Assembly: GCF_014356525.2 (NCBI RefSeq)
Contig: NC_052508.1
Coordinates: forward strand, 60,577,800-60,641,799
Origin: Nilaparvata lugens
Taxonomy: Eukaryota > Arthropoda > Insecta > Hemiptera > Delphacidae
DNA: 64,000 bases
Direction of reading: 5' to 3'
Made by a program: the position numbers and the translations under genes. Positions 11,747 to 22,711 of the stretch are shown here, one piece after another. The notes below the pieces were generated by a model. The model was given only the letters and a program-made list of their open reading frames with translations, searched no databases and was not told the DNA's origin. The stretch's first letter is position 1, and every line of letters begins with the position of its first letter.

Positions 11747-13304
11747 GACAACAACAAATTCATTCTATTGAGTTGAATTAATCAGTCAAATTTCAAACAA
11801 GTTAAAAATGTATAAAATACTCTTTACTCTGTACAAATTAACTTCAGACTTGGATGAATTTGCGGCGCAGAGAAATGGAGGGAGATCAGCCAATTACAGT
11901 GATGAATAGAATGATAGGTAAAAGCGCAGTTGCCAATTTGTCGATTAGAGCCAGTCGACTGAAGGATTCCAGACAGGAAACTCCGTAAGTTTAACATGGG
12001 CGCCTGAATACTCATGAGAAATAATTAGAGGAATATATGCTGGCCGTTAGAACTACAACTTCGCACCCGTTGTATCCCCTACTCTGCTGCAAATGTCCCT
12101 CCCAAGTCAGAAGCTAATTTGTACAGAGTATAGTACACTCTAAGTACTCTGCAGGAATGAATAGTCTACTGCCCGGTTTCTAGGAGACTTGCGGTATTTC
12201 TGACAAACATAAAACAAAATTATCGAATTGAAAATATTATAGTTGAAAAGCGATTTCTTTCAAATACATGATAATATAAAAAACTGAAAAAATTAGGCAA
12301 TCAATCGTAAATGAATTGTTGCCAAATGTAATGGTAGTTGGAGAAAGATACAGAATTTACAATTATAGGACATTCAAAATGAAAACAAAACTATAATTTA
12401 AAAATAATTGAGACACTTGATAATAGCATAGCTAGTCGTGTCTTAGAAAGGAAACAGATAAAGTGTGATAAGGTACTTAGTTCAAAAAAAAATTAATTGA
12501 TAAATAAAATAGAATGAATGAGTTAGCAAGGTAGATAGATCAGTTAGGGCTACGCCACACGAAGCGTTCATTTCAGAGGTTCTCATCAGACGAGTCGGCA
12601 AGGCAGGAAGCTCTCAGATTGGCTGATTATCAGCTGATTCCTGAATGCCAACCCAATCAGCAAATCGCTGCTGACTCGTCTGAAAACGCCTGAAAATACA
12701 CTTCGTGGGGATTGGCCCTTAATCATCTCTATGATTGCAAACGGTTTGTAAATATTTCGATGGAGAGATAGACAGGTGGAAGACAATTAATATTCCTTAA
12801 TGAAATTAAAATGAGGGCTGAAAAAAATATGAAGGAGATGGAGAATATGAAGGATAAGAGACAACGAAAAACATTAGAGCAGGAGAAAAGTAAGGTGGAA
12901 GAATACAAGGAAGGAAAAAACACGAAAGAAGAAGGTCACAAGAAAGGAAAGAATACAAGGAAGGAAAAAACACGAAAGAAAAAGGTGACAAGAAGGGGAA
13001 GAAAATTGGAAGCAATGAAAATAACTTCTAGAGGCTACACGACATGTAGTGTGATAGTGAATACACTCATAATTGATTAAAAATAATTGAAAGGTAATTC
13101 AAGACTACTTATTTTTAAATTTTATACATTTTCCATTATTACTGATCATTTTTCAAGTCTTCATTAAACGATTGAGGACTTCAGTTGTTTGAAATTAAAT
13201 TTAAACTAACATAATATAATCACAGAATGGTGTATGTAATGTAAGGTCATGTTGAATGTAACATAGTGCATCCTGTGATATAATTCCAATGCGTTCTTTT
13301 CACA
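11747..13304. repeat. 1.56-kb tandem intronic unit, A second copy
   Basis: This is the second direct copy. Against the first it differs by only a handful of one- or two-base indels (one G lost in gctggccgttag, one A gained in an A-run, gt gained in catgttgaatg). That near-identity implies a very young tandem duplication, recent gene conversion, or an assembly error. Its internal MITEs are at 11827-12128 and 12547-12718. Confidence 0.92.
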
Positions 13305-13308
13305 TGTT

Positions 13309-14681
13309 GAAGAACTATTTTGGTAGACTGGAATACAATAATCCTAATAATATACCAAACAAGTCTCTAATTAATTGAGAAATAACTGAATATTATTCAT
13401 TAATTCAATTATCGAGTTGATTCACCATTCCGTTAGCTCTAGTCCCGGCTGGTTAACAGCCGTTATGCTGGAAAAATTGTGAGATAATTTCAAGACTATT
13501 ATTATTAATTTGATCGATGTATAAATGATTATTTTGCAATGTTTCCAATAATCATGAATAATATTACAGATAATCTTTTATATGGGTTTGAAATTCGAGT
13601 AGTGTGTTTCGATATCAGATTTTTTTCTACTAATTTCATCAATCAATGCCAATTTCAAGCATTTCTCTCTTTCATGTGATTTACATTACTTTTTCAATAA
13701 CTATTTATATAATATGATTGTATAAATTTTTACAGAATTATTCCATTATGAAATAAGAAGAGTGGTATATGACTAGGAATAATTATTACTCCGAACTCAA
13801 ACTCTATTCTAGAGTTAGGTACTTATATTTGAAATTACTTTTTAATGGTATGGATGAATTGAGTTTTATTAAAATAATATTTTCATATTAGAATACTTAA
13901 ATGTATATTAATTATTATAGATGTCTTGTTACTCAACTTTATATTCATGTATATGAATACAAAAGAAACGTCAATAACTGCGGAATCGTTAAGTATAGTT
14001 TCGTATAAAATTATAACATACTGGTAGCAGGCTATAAAAATATAGGTATGAAGAAATTTGTTTACTATAATTCTCAGATTAGAAATGCTAGATTATCAAT
14101 AAATTATATTTTTATCATAAATAAGAATCACACTTTGAATAATGAATATTCAATATCTAGGTATGCATGGAAGATATTTTTGCCTTTTGATGGTAAACTG
14201 CCATGAAGTTACAAAAATGTGTCGCAAGTTTGCTAATTTTGGACTAATCTATTTGAAAATCCATAAACTCATTTATATTATGAAGAGGTGGGTTCATGAT
14301 TTTTTGTAGAATTTTCACAAGGTTCCTTCTCCTCCTGATGTGAAAAAACAGATGAGAAGCGAGCGTAAGATTCAAATTTCGCGCGGTTCCTGCCTACTGA
14401 GTACTGAAGCACGTCAGAAGAATGGAATTTCGCCATTCTATTGGCCGGTTTCGGAAGGGACTCATGTATACAGACTCTATCAAAATTCAATTCATAGTTC
14501 ATACAAGGCAGCTCCTACACACATCAGTTTGAATTCATTATAGCGTTCGGAATCACGGCGCCTGGAGTCTATTATTTACTTAACAAATTCCTTTTAGTCT
14601 GGCAGTGATAAGCTCAAAGCTGGCGGGTTCCAATACTTGTAGTTGGCTAGTTTGCAGTTAGTACTTGAACTGTATGGTTAT
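13309..14681. other. Unique A/T-rich intron between duplicated block A and the Harbinger copy
   Basis: No gene seen. The last 350 bp (14300-14650) become less A/T-rich, which could belong to the promoter or leader of the degraded gene found beyond the Harbinger insertion (inference). Confidence 0.4.
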
Positions 14682-14902
14682 CTTCAGGGATACTTTTGAG
14701 TCAGTGACTCGAGTGACCCAGAGCCGAACAAAATGGCGGCTGACCCGGGGCAGACTAGTGATCCCATGGAACGACAACCAGACATCGACCGGTCGATGCT
14801 GTTTGGCGCGTACTTTTGAATATTCGGATGGCGCGAATATTTGAATAAAACACACACATACACTGGTGTGACACTAAAAGTAAGTTGTTTTGCAAAACAA
14901 AC

Positions 14903-15181
14903 ATGGCTCATGCTGTAATAAATGAGTTTATTCTAGGAGAATTGGATAAGGAACAGAATAACAATAATAATAATTATTATGATGCACCAAACATTGTAGG
15001 GCCAGTTGCTGCGGTTGTTGTGGAGGAATTGGGAAATCCTTTAAGGGTTTTCAATGAATTATTCCAACAGGAATGTAATAATATGAGACCTCACAACTTG
15101 GGTTATTTTGAAATTATAATATCACTTTATAATATGAGTGAGTTTAAAAGCCATTTTAGAATGTCTTAGCAAACCATGCAG
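14903..15181 (+). pseudogene. HARBI1-like transposase, N-terminal exon with stop
   Basis: From an ATG, 88 codons read MAHAVINEFILGELDKE, an Asn-rich stretch, and then NPLRVFNELFQQECNNMRPH and FKSHFRMS, before TAG. In HARBI1-type proteins the FxxHFRMSRxTF motif continues directly. Here the codon after MS is TAG and the frame then goes on QTMQ, which joins in sense to VLLEVIGRR in the next block. So a sense codon (probably Arg) has become a stop. The expected splice donor after CAG is also lost (ataaaag instead of gtaaaag). It is a dead copy of the transposase start. Confidence 0.65.
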
Positions 15182-15780
15182 ATAAAAGATTCCATACTAT
15201 TATCATCAGAATCTTTCCACTGAAATTTTGTAAACATGGTTAATGTAGCATTATTCTATTCAGGTCACCTACTGAGAACATACCAAGTGGGTCGCGGTGT
15301 AGATTTTGGATTCTTGTTTAATAATCATTATATATTATGGGACCATATTTTTTGGCGTCATCAAGAGACCACTGGACTAGTCTTCATTGAATGAAAATAA
15401 TACCATTCTCCCTAGAAATATATTTTGGCTGCTTTTAAATTGTATAAAAATGAAAGAAAAACTTATTTACTTTCGACATTTTAAAAGAACCAAAATGAGT
15501 TTAGAAATAGAGCCAACATTACATTTTCTAAACCAAATTTTTATAAAAACATTTTGAGAGACTAGTTTCTGTTGTTGCACCATTTCTCTCAAGTTGTTAC
15601 TCATCTCAAGTAACTGGTTTGTTATTTTATTCGAAATTGACTATATCATTTTTTATGATGGAATCAGTGCTGTAGACTATTTCAAATTATTATCATTTAT
15701 TTCCAATGACCAGGCATTCCTGGATAGATCGATCACGTCTTCAGTTATAGGATGGTCATAGTTGACTAGACCCAACTATA

Positions 15781-16007
15781 GGCCCGCCACAACGTAGACC
15801 CACGCTAATCCATGAAAAGCAACCCACGCCCGTGGGATGTTTTGTAAACCATTGCTAAGCTTCTCCAGACATCTGTGTAATACATGCAATGAATAATCCA
15901 CTTGTCAGCTGATTGATTATGAATAATTCTATAGCAATGGTTTACAAAACATCCCACAGCGTGGGTTGCTTTTCGTGGATTAGCGTGGGTCTACTTATCG
16001 GCGGGCC
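15781..16007. mobile_element. Foldback MITE inside the Harbinger copy
   Basis: Ends ggcccgcc and ggcgggcc pair, and the arms remain complementary for about 100 bp (cacgctaatccatgaaaagc with gcttttcgtggattagcgtg). A three-base ATA lies on each side (15778-15780 and 16008-16010), consistent with a target duplication. It sits between the two transposase exon remnants, so it inserted after or with the decay of the host element. Confidence 0.8.
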
Positions 16008-16150
16008 ATATGAGCGTATAATAGAGGTACTGTAAGATATAGGCCATACGAAAAACCAAACATGGTGTATTTCAAATCGAAAATTGGTGGATTGTTTGTT
16101 TTTTTTTTATTAAATTCCAATTTTACAAAGATTTACATCAACATTTTTAG

Positions 16151-16396
16151 GTGCTCTTAGAAGTTATAGGAAGGAGAATTAATCAGCCTGCAAATATAAA
16201 AATACCTCTTGAGGAGAAAATACTTTTTACAGTTTGGATGTTGAGCAAACCAGAGACATTCTTAGCTGCTGATGACAGATATAATTTTTCTCAAAGTACT
16301 GCTCATAGAACATTCTATGAGATAGTGGATGTCATTGCAGCTTCAGTAGATGAACATGGTCGACACCCTTGCAGCAACAAAAGTCATCTGATGTAA
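16151..16396 (+). pseudogene. HARBI1-like transposase, middle exon, truncated
   Basis: After the acceptor aacatttttag the frame reads VLLEVIGRRINQPANIKI, then PLEEKILFTVWMLSKPETFL, then DDRYNFSQSTAHRTFYEIVD and VIAASVDE, before a stop at 16394-16396. The HARBI1 helix-turn-helix block (IPLEEKxLxxLWMLxxxExF, RFxxSxxTxH) is clear. The DDE nuclease domain (AIDGTHI and beyond in the family) is absent downstream. The roughly 970 bp separating this exon from the first one hold a foldback MITE (15781-16007). Confidence 0.7.
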
Positions 16397-16497
16397 TTAA
16401 TAATAATAGCCTTTACCAACTTCATAACTTGTGCTTGCTACATAAGAACTTCCTTTAATACAAGATTATCACCGGTTGCACAACGGTCTGTTAACTT

Positions 16498-18497
16498 TTA
16501 ATCCCAAATAAATTTCACTTTTGTTGCATCAGTAGTCCACACATGACCCTCTGTGGTGACTTCTGTAACATAAAGAAAACAATGATATTAAAACACCATT
16601 AAGTAGTGAACATGATTGACTTCCATAAGGTAGGTCTACTAAGCATTATGTTATAATTACAAGTAGTGCAGTCTATATACAGTGGTGCTTGCAAAATACA
16701 TTGTAGTTCTTAATTTTCAATATGTTATAAATCACTCTCAAACAGGCTGTATCATTGCCACTTTTTTGAAGTTGTCTTTTGAAGGAAACTTCAAGCTTGG
16801 CTACAAAATCTTACAGAAGCTTGATTAAATTACACCGGAAGAGTAGCTCAAATTATGTTATAATCACATATAACATAGAAGAAACGCGTCTATAGTGAGG
16901 TCACGTTATATTGGCAGTAGAGTAATATAGAAGAACAACGTTGCCGATTCTCTGCCTTTTATAGCTGATACCAGTATATCTTATGTAACTGTTCATTCTT
17001 CTTTAGAACAATCAATTTATTGTACTCATCAAGTGAATTTACTTTTCAATAAATAATACACTTGCATAATTAGATTGAAAATTTTGTTAATAATTAACAA
17101 TTATTGATCATATTTCAACATTGTAAAAAATCTGGCAAAAGGATAGCAACACCAATGTTAATCAAATACTGACTATCCTAGGAAAAATTAAAGGTTACAA
17201 ATTTTCCTAAACATTTTATTCGTCTCACAGTTTTAGAGATTTCTCTATACTGTAAGTCTTCTATGTTTTTCTCTGTATCTTCTTTAGTATTGACGAAAAG
17301 ACAGACTTCTTTCAATTGTGGAGTAGCTTGGTTTAAGTTTTCAAAATGCAATGGGTTTAAAGCTGCATATTATACACCAAAGTTTTCACAGATTCTTCTA
17401 TAAAAAAGTTGTTGATTATCTTTAAAAATTTGCTGTTCTCAAACAATGTAGAGCAACAAGAGCTGTCAAAATTTTCGCTAAGAAAGCATAGTCTGCATGG
17501 ACTTGTAATGAAGGAAAATTTTGTTGCCAACCTTCTCAGTGTTTACAATGTATGGAAAACAAAAATCATGTTAGATAGAGGGATTTTTACAAGTTGAGGA
17601 AGCAATTTTTCTGTAATTTTAACATATTGCCATAATTTGTTAAAAACTTTGAATGACAACTCTAATGTAAAAGCTCCAAGTTTTTAGCTTGGCGTAAATT
17701 ATCACAGTATCTACAAAAAATAGCAGCAGAATATGGTAAAATTATTTATACCAATGTGACTACTATCACTAATCGTTATTACGGTATGTGATAGAAATTA
17801 TATTATAAGAGGATTGCATGAAAGCGCCTTACCTGCTGCTAAACCAGCCATCTCGATGTGGCCATAGTTTTGTTTCAGATAGGACTGGAAGAAGTCCAAG
17901 CTGCCTGTAAAACAAAAATCATAAAGTTTCAGTACTTGAGCTATTAAATTTAAATTAGGCCTATTCCATAGAATAACAAACTTTTTAATGAAATGAAAAT
18001 GAGTGAAGTTTATTAGGTTTAAGTTTATGTTTAGCCGATTAAGTATTCTGAATATGATAATGAAATTCTATTTATTTTTAAATAAATTATGCCATAAACA
18101 AAATACGAATAGGTATTGAGGTTAAACAGCTATAAAAATCTAAGAAGAAACAGAAGTAGCCAAAATCAAAAGTAAATATTTCAATGCTATTTAAATGGAT
18201 CAATAACTTTCATGACCACACAGAATAATATTAACAAAATATTATATTATTTATTTTATTATTCACAATTTCCTTGATGAACACTAAAAAGCCTACTGTA
18301 ACAGTTTTGGATACCGTAGATCACGTCATGAGCACAAATATATTTTAATATAATAGTTATACTAAACTAATAATATTGTCAAAAATGCAATTAATAAACT
18401 TACCAGCCAATAATGTGTAAATTTCCTCCTTTCCAATTATTTTATAAAATATGCCTTCAAAAACAAACTCATGTTTGTATTCGTAATAATCCTCCAT
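16498..18497 (-). pseudogene. Second Harbinger gene (Myb/SANT-like protein start), three exons, truncated
   Basis: Three minus-strand exons join in phase: 18404-18497 (ATG, MEDYYEYKHEFVFEGIFYKI, then IGKEEIYTLLA; donor gtaagt), 17833-17904 (acceptor gttttacag, GSLDFFQSYLKQNYGHIEMA, then GLAA; donor gtaagg) and 16498-16562 (acceptor ttatgttacag, EVTTEGHVWTTDATKVKFIW, then D and stop), 76 residues in all. HVWTTDATKV resembles the first lines of the Myb/SANT-like DNA-binding domain of Harbinger accessory proteins. The reading frame ends where sequence of a TTGCACAA-type MITE begins (about 16471-16515), so the rest of the domain has been lost. No homology search was possible; the assignment is inferred from position and the motif. 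Confidence 0.55.
16887..17165. mobile_element. MITE with CTATAGTGAGGTCC ends, longer copy within the Harbinger element
   Basis: Left end ctatagtgaggtcacgttat is followed by agaagaacaacgttgccgat and agctgataccagtat. The right part ggatagcaacaccaatgtta, then atcaaatactgac, corresponds to the right half of the family, though the terminal block is worn. Confidence 0.6.
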
Positions 18498-18955
18498 ATT
18501 TGCATTTAGTTGTGTTGTTTACTTGACTGCAGACCAGAGCAGACGACGCGAAACTTTCAACCAATAGGAGCGCTCCGATTCCGGGTGACTCGAGCTAGAA
18601 CTTCGTAGCCCGTACTATTTGGTCGGGTCACGATTCCTGACCCGGGCTAGAAAAATCAAAGATGGCGACCGGGTGATGAACTGTCAAAAGCTCCCATGAA
18701 ACGCGGGTCAGCTAGCTCGAGTCACTCGAGTCATTGGAGCAGTGTATCCCTGAAGACGCTCTATGTTAGTGCACGGAGCTTTTCCTTTGTTTTCCCTTTG
18801 AATAGTTTTAGTTTTGATCTTTCGTTCTTTCTCTCTTACGTTCTAGCTTTATAATAAGTTATAGGTACATACATATAGGTCCACATTTTTATTATAAGGC
18901 AAGAGGAACATCACCAGCATGTTTCAATTTTCAATGCGAGAACTGTGATGCCATA

Positions 18956-21025
18956 ATGGCAGAAGCCACTTTCTTGTCTACATCTCAAATAATAGAAATT
19001 GCACGGGCGTGAAATCTACGTACAGCAGTGATGAGGTGAGTGTATTGAGATAAATTCACTTATTACATATATGGAATAAATTGATTTTTTTGTGGATATT
19101 CTTAAAATTATAATTTGTAAGATAGGATGAACAAAATGTGATAGATACTGCAATGTAAGTTGCAACCCACACATTTTTAATCACACATTTGAACATTTTT
19201 AATCAAGACTAATAAAGTACTATGACCATTCCATGAAAGTAAAAGTTCATTGTGCGAACAAATGGACAATCTTTTTCATATTTTTTTTCAAATTCATACT
19301 ATTGCTGAATGTAGTCATGCAAACACAATGCAGATTGTTCGCCAAGCCTTTGAAACACCTTTTAATCGAGTAAGTTTTTAATGAATTACTTGATCACATG
19401 ATGGAGAATTCTAATGTTTTGGTAGAAGTCATATTGACGATTCAAAAGTGAATTGAGTTATCAATAATAAATTTATCATATATTTGCAGAGCGTTCAATA
19501 TATCAGTCTAGTAAGAAAGTTCTATTATCTCCACATGTGGCTATCAATCCATCAACTCTTATATAAATTGAATTGTTGATGATGCAAGATTAGTCTTTGA
19601 AGAATGGCCAATCACTTTCCTTAGAAAGGAGCAATGTTGCTTTGTGAGGGACTGAGGCAAAACATAGGGCTCTAGAAGATTCTATACCGTATAGGAAAAT
19701 TCAGGTACTGAAAAGTGCTCCATTCATTTTGCCGTACAGTTTGTACATTGTACCTTGTCATTTCAGGCACAGTGAAGTCAATATTTGTACTGATATATAT
19801 TCACATTAGCCTATTGGAGATCAAGAGTGAATAAAATAAGAATTCTATAAATGATTTATGCTGTCTTTTGTGTGTTACAGATTCTGGAATTCCATTGTCT
19901 GCAATGTCTACTCCTAATCTCCTATAATTGAAGAGCAGATGAAAGAAGCTGTAGTTTTGCAAAATTTCATGTTCGATGATGATGCTGATGATTATGTGAG
20001 TCAAATTGTTTATCAAAATCATTTATGTTTGTAAACTTTTGTTGCTTACAACTTTTTAATGAACTCACTTTCGTTCTTGTCTGTCTGTCTGTAACAGAGA
20101 TATTCAGTAAAAGCAATTTTCGACACTTTCCAGACTAGCCAGAGACTTGAAACTTCCAGGATTGGTCAGAATCCGATAATAATACATTCTTTTATCAACA
20201 TTACTATTGATATAGAATATTTGAAAAAAGTAAAAACAAATCAGAAAAATGTACCTATTGTGTTAACACACTCAGTCGAATTCAAACGACAAGTTGAGAT
20301 CGGCTAACTTGTTGAATTATTATAGGCCTATATTTTTCTGAATGTCAACATTGTAGAGGCACCTTTATAGACGAGTTAGATGGTTAACACTTTTCAATTG
20401 TCATTCATTTTTGCATGGATGCATGCATCAGCTTCAATGAGATAAGAATCAGTGAGTATAGAATGTAATATAGGTAATATACATTCTATACTCACTGATA
20501 AGAATATCCACTCAAGAGGTGGTATTTTTCATGCAGCACAACCTAATGCTATTTTGTTTTTCTGTCATATTCCACCATGTCCTTCCACCTACTCGTAAGA
20601 GACTACTGTTTCTAGATTAGTCACGACCAAATTTAACATTTTTTTCTGTTCTAAATTTTGATTTTTGGAATCTTCAAATGGATCAAATTTTGTACTTGAA
20701 TGTCCGCAGCAATATTTTGAATCTTTTTACCATGATGGAATCGTAGCTTAGGAGTTATATTCACTTTTTGAGCAGGCAATCTCCATGCTTGAGCCGGGCA
20801 CTAGAGTGTGCAAACATAATATTATTGTTTCTAATAGATTAGAACAATTGTTCATGGCTCAAGAGTAAAGAGAGTCTTTTATTAGTATTGACAAAAAATT
20901 ACTATCAAAGTACCATTAGGCTATTATTGACTATATACTGATTTTCTTTCCAGGAGAATTCTCAATTTCAACAACCTCCGGCCACTTCCTCCTTCAACGA
21001 TAAACTGTCGGTTCCTGCTGCCTAG
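18956..21025 (+). pseudogene. Degraded multi-exon gene remnant, unrecognised
   Basis: Several gene-like blocks with splice signals line up. At 18956-19035 an ATG in good context starts MAEATFLSTSQIIEIARA, followed by an in-frame TGA and then NLRTAVM, with donor gtgagt. At 19315-19369 the frame continues in matching phase as HANTMQIVRQAFETPFNR, with donor gtaagt. At 19490 an acceptor precedes RSIYQSSKKVLLSPHVAINP, which soon breaks. At 19881-19995 DSGIPLSAMSTPNLL shifts frame into EEQMKEAVVLQNFMFDDDAD, with donor gtgagt. At 20954-21025 comes a final ENSQFQQPPATSSFNDKLSV and a stop. One stop and at least one frameshift interrupt it, so it is either a unitary pseudogene or suffers from sequence errors. 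The family is not recognised. A Harbinger element lies directly upstream, where a promoter would be. Confidence 0.35.
20450..20497. mobile_element. 48-bp palindromic insertion with 8-bp target duplication
   Basis: Two perfect 18-bp inverted repeats (cagtgagtatagaatgta and its complement) surround 12 bp. The octamer ataagaat directly flanks both sides (20442-20449 and 20498-20505). CAG...CTG ends with an 8-bp duplication fit a hAT-type insertion, at an extremely small size. Confidence 0.75.
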
Positions 21026-22150
21026 AACCATATATAAAGGATAATATTTATATTTCTTGTCTCTACTAGAACGTAGTGGTCATTTTATAATCACTCCTTC
21101 CATTACCAACACACAAGCCAAGGGCTCATGTGGGTATCACACTCCAAAAATAATACTTCGACACTGCAGTATTTCAGCACTTGTTTATAACAATGACGAT
21201 TTTCTAAGAGAAGAATAGTTTGAAAAAAATCCTAGTATAGCATAAAATAACACCAAACATATTTTTTGCAGGCTTCAAATAGATTGAATTAAGTTATTTT
21301 CAATGAGAGCATTTATTCAAAGGAGAGGAGCACAGAGGTGCGTGAAGCTACCTCGTTGTGAAGAGCAGACCGTTGGGTGTGTACTTCAGCGACTCGAGTG
21401 ACAGTTTGTATTGTAGCTCACAGGACTCTAATATTTTGTTATTGACCAAGGAGCTCAGCAAATCTGACAATGAGTGTACTGAGGCTACAGACCGTTAGGT
21501 GTGTCTCATAACCCCCCATGGGCAATTCTCCTGACGAATAATGTTGTAGAAATTCACTTAGACCGCGGGACTATATTTTATTATAGAACTATTGGACTAT
21601 TGTGAATTTCAACATTTCTACATGAAAATAATCTTTCTTCACTTGGAGCCTACAAATTAAAATGAGTTACATATTTAAATTCAAGTGCAATTATATTCTC
21701 TTTTCCATAGTTAATGTCTTGTTTAGAATTCACAATAATTTTATTCCACCGAAATATATATTTATATTAATTCTAAACATAAATAAATTTTAATATTCAT
21801 ATATAATATTACTCATAATAACCAATATGAGAGAAATGTAGATTCAATTATATATTTTCAATTCTAAACATCCAAAATCAAAACGGAGTTTTCATCAGTC
21901 AAAAGCTTGTCAGTTTTATTTTTTATAATAATAGTTTACAACATACAATATAATTATGGTAGTATTTCAGTCGAAATTCTGAATGTGAATGTGAAACTTG
22001 TTGCTTCCTTTTTCAATAGAAGAATACTATCAATTATTATTATTTATAATATTAGAATTATGAATAATAATAAATCTTAAACATTTTATCGAATAAATTG
22101 AAATTAATGGGGTTTATTAAAATTTATTTTCATTGGTGTCAACGTTCTAA
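21026..22150. other. Stretch without recognisable genes
   Basis: A/T-rich; contains two cagaccgtt[g/a]ggtgtgt segments (21367 and 21489), suggesting an old duplication. Nothing coding. Confidence 0.4.
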
Positions 22151-22380
22151 AAATAAAGGTGGACCAATAACGGTATTGTCAGTTCCACATAATTTATTTT
22201 AGCCGAACTTGAAGTTTCAATGCACTAGGGCATCATCTTCAGTGGTATTTTTCTCAAAGAATGATCTAAGATGGTCTCTATCTAAAAGACCACTCACTGA
22301 AGATGATGCCTTGAAACTCAAGTTTGGCTCAAATAAATTATGTGAAACGGACAATATCGTTTTTATTCCACCTCAATATG
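22150..22380. repeat. Foldback retroelement-like segment, about 110-bp arms
   Basis: Arms containing gcatcatcttcagtg and cactgaagatgatgcc, plus the outer blocks cataatttatttt and aaataaattatg, pair over about 110 bp. Such sequence with an AATAAATT tail resembles inverted 3' ends of Penelope-like or other retroelements (tentative). No coding capacity. Confidence 0.6.
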
Positions 22381-22649
22381 GAGAAATTCCACAATATCTC
22401 TGTTCATAGTGTATAAAAGATGTTTTAATGTTTACATGAGTATAATTAATTGTAGATTTAAGTGAAATTTTTAATATTTTTGGCGATTGTGAAGGAAGAT
22501 TTTTGTTTTGATTTGTATTTTGAAGTTAATTAATCTGATAAATTCAAAATTGTAGAAGATACATTTTTTTGGACTCAAAATAGTGTGTGAATTAAGTTAT
22601 AATTTTTACAAAACCTCTAGACTATGTATTCCAAATTGAGGTTTAGAGC

Positions 22650-22710
22650 AGTTTTGGGCGAATGCCTGTTTTTTTACCTGGATTGTATTTGTATATGAAT
22701 AAATAAATAA
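22650..22710 (+). mobile_element. LINE 3' tail (gggcgaatgcctgtt family)
   Basis: ttttgggcgaatgcctgttt, then gaataaataaataa. This 3'-end signature with an (AATA)n tail recurs at 45278-45358, 45436-45506, 48009-48086, 50104-50167 and 55975-56044. All are 5'-truncated and non-coding. Confidence 0.7.
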
Positions 22711-22711
22711 G

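Larger units (their letters stand above)
9035..13308. repeat. Segmental duplication, block A (contains Calx exon 2A)
   Basis: The block matches 29173-31667 almost base for base, from tttacttatagcc at its left edge to ttttcacatgtt at its right edge. Relative to block B it holds three more minisatellite units and one extra 1.56-kb tandem unit; otherwise only scattered substitutions and one- or two-base indels are visible. The duplicated segment covers the donor-side intron, the exon and 1.7 kb or more of acceptor-side intron, so each exon copy carries its own splice context. The flanks of A and B are unrelated. Confidence 0.92.
14682..18755 (+). mobile_element. Broken PIF/Harbinger transposon
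   Basis: The ends share cttcagggatac and, a little inside, gactcgagtgac in inverted orientation. Inside are a HARBI1-like transposase gene on the plus strand and a second gene on the minus strand, converging on it. That two-gene layout is typical of PIF/Harbinger elements (nuclease plus Myb/SANT-like protein). The nuclease domain is missing and both genes are truncated, so the copy is defective. I could not find a matching three-base target duplication at these ends, so the outer boundaries are provisional. Confidence 0.7.
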
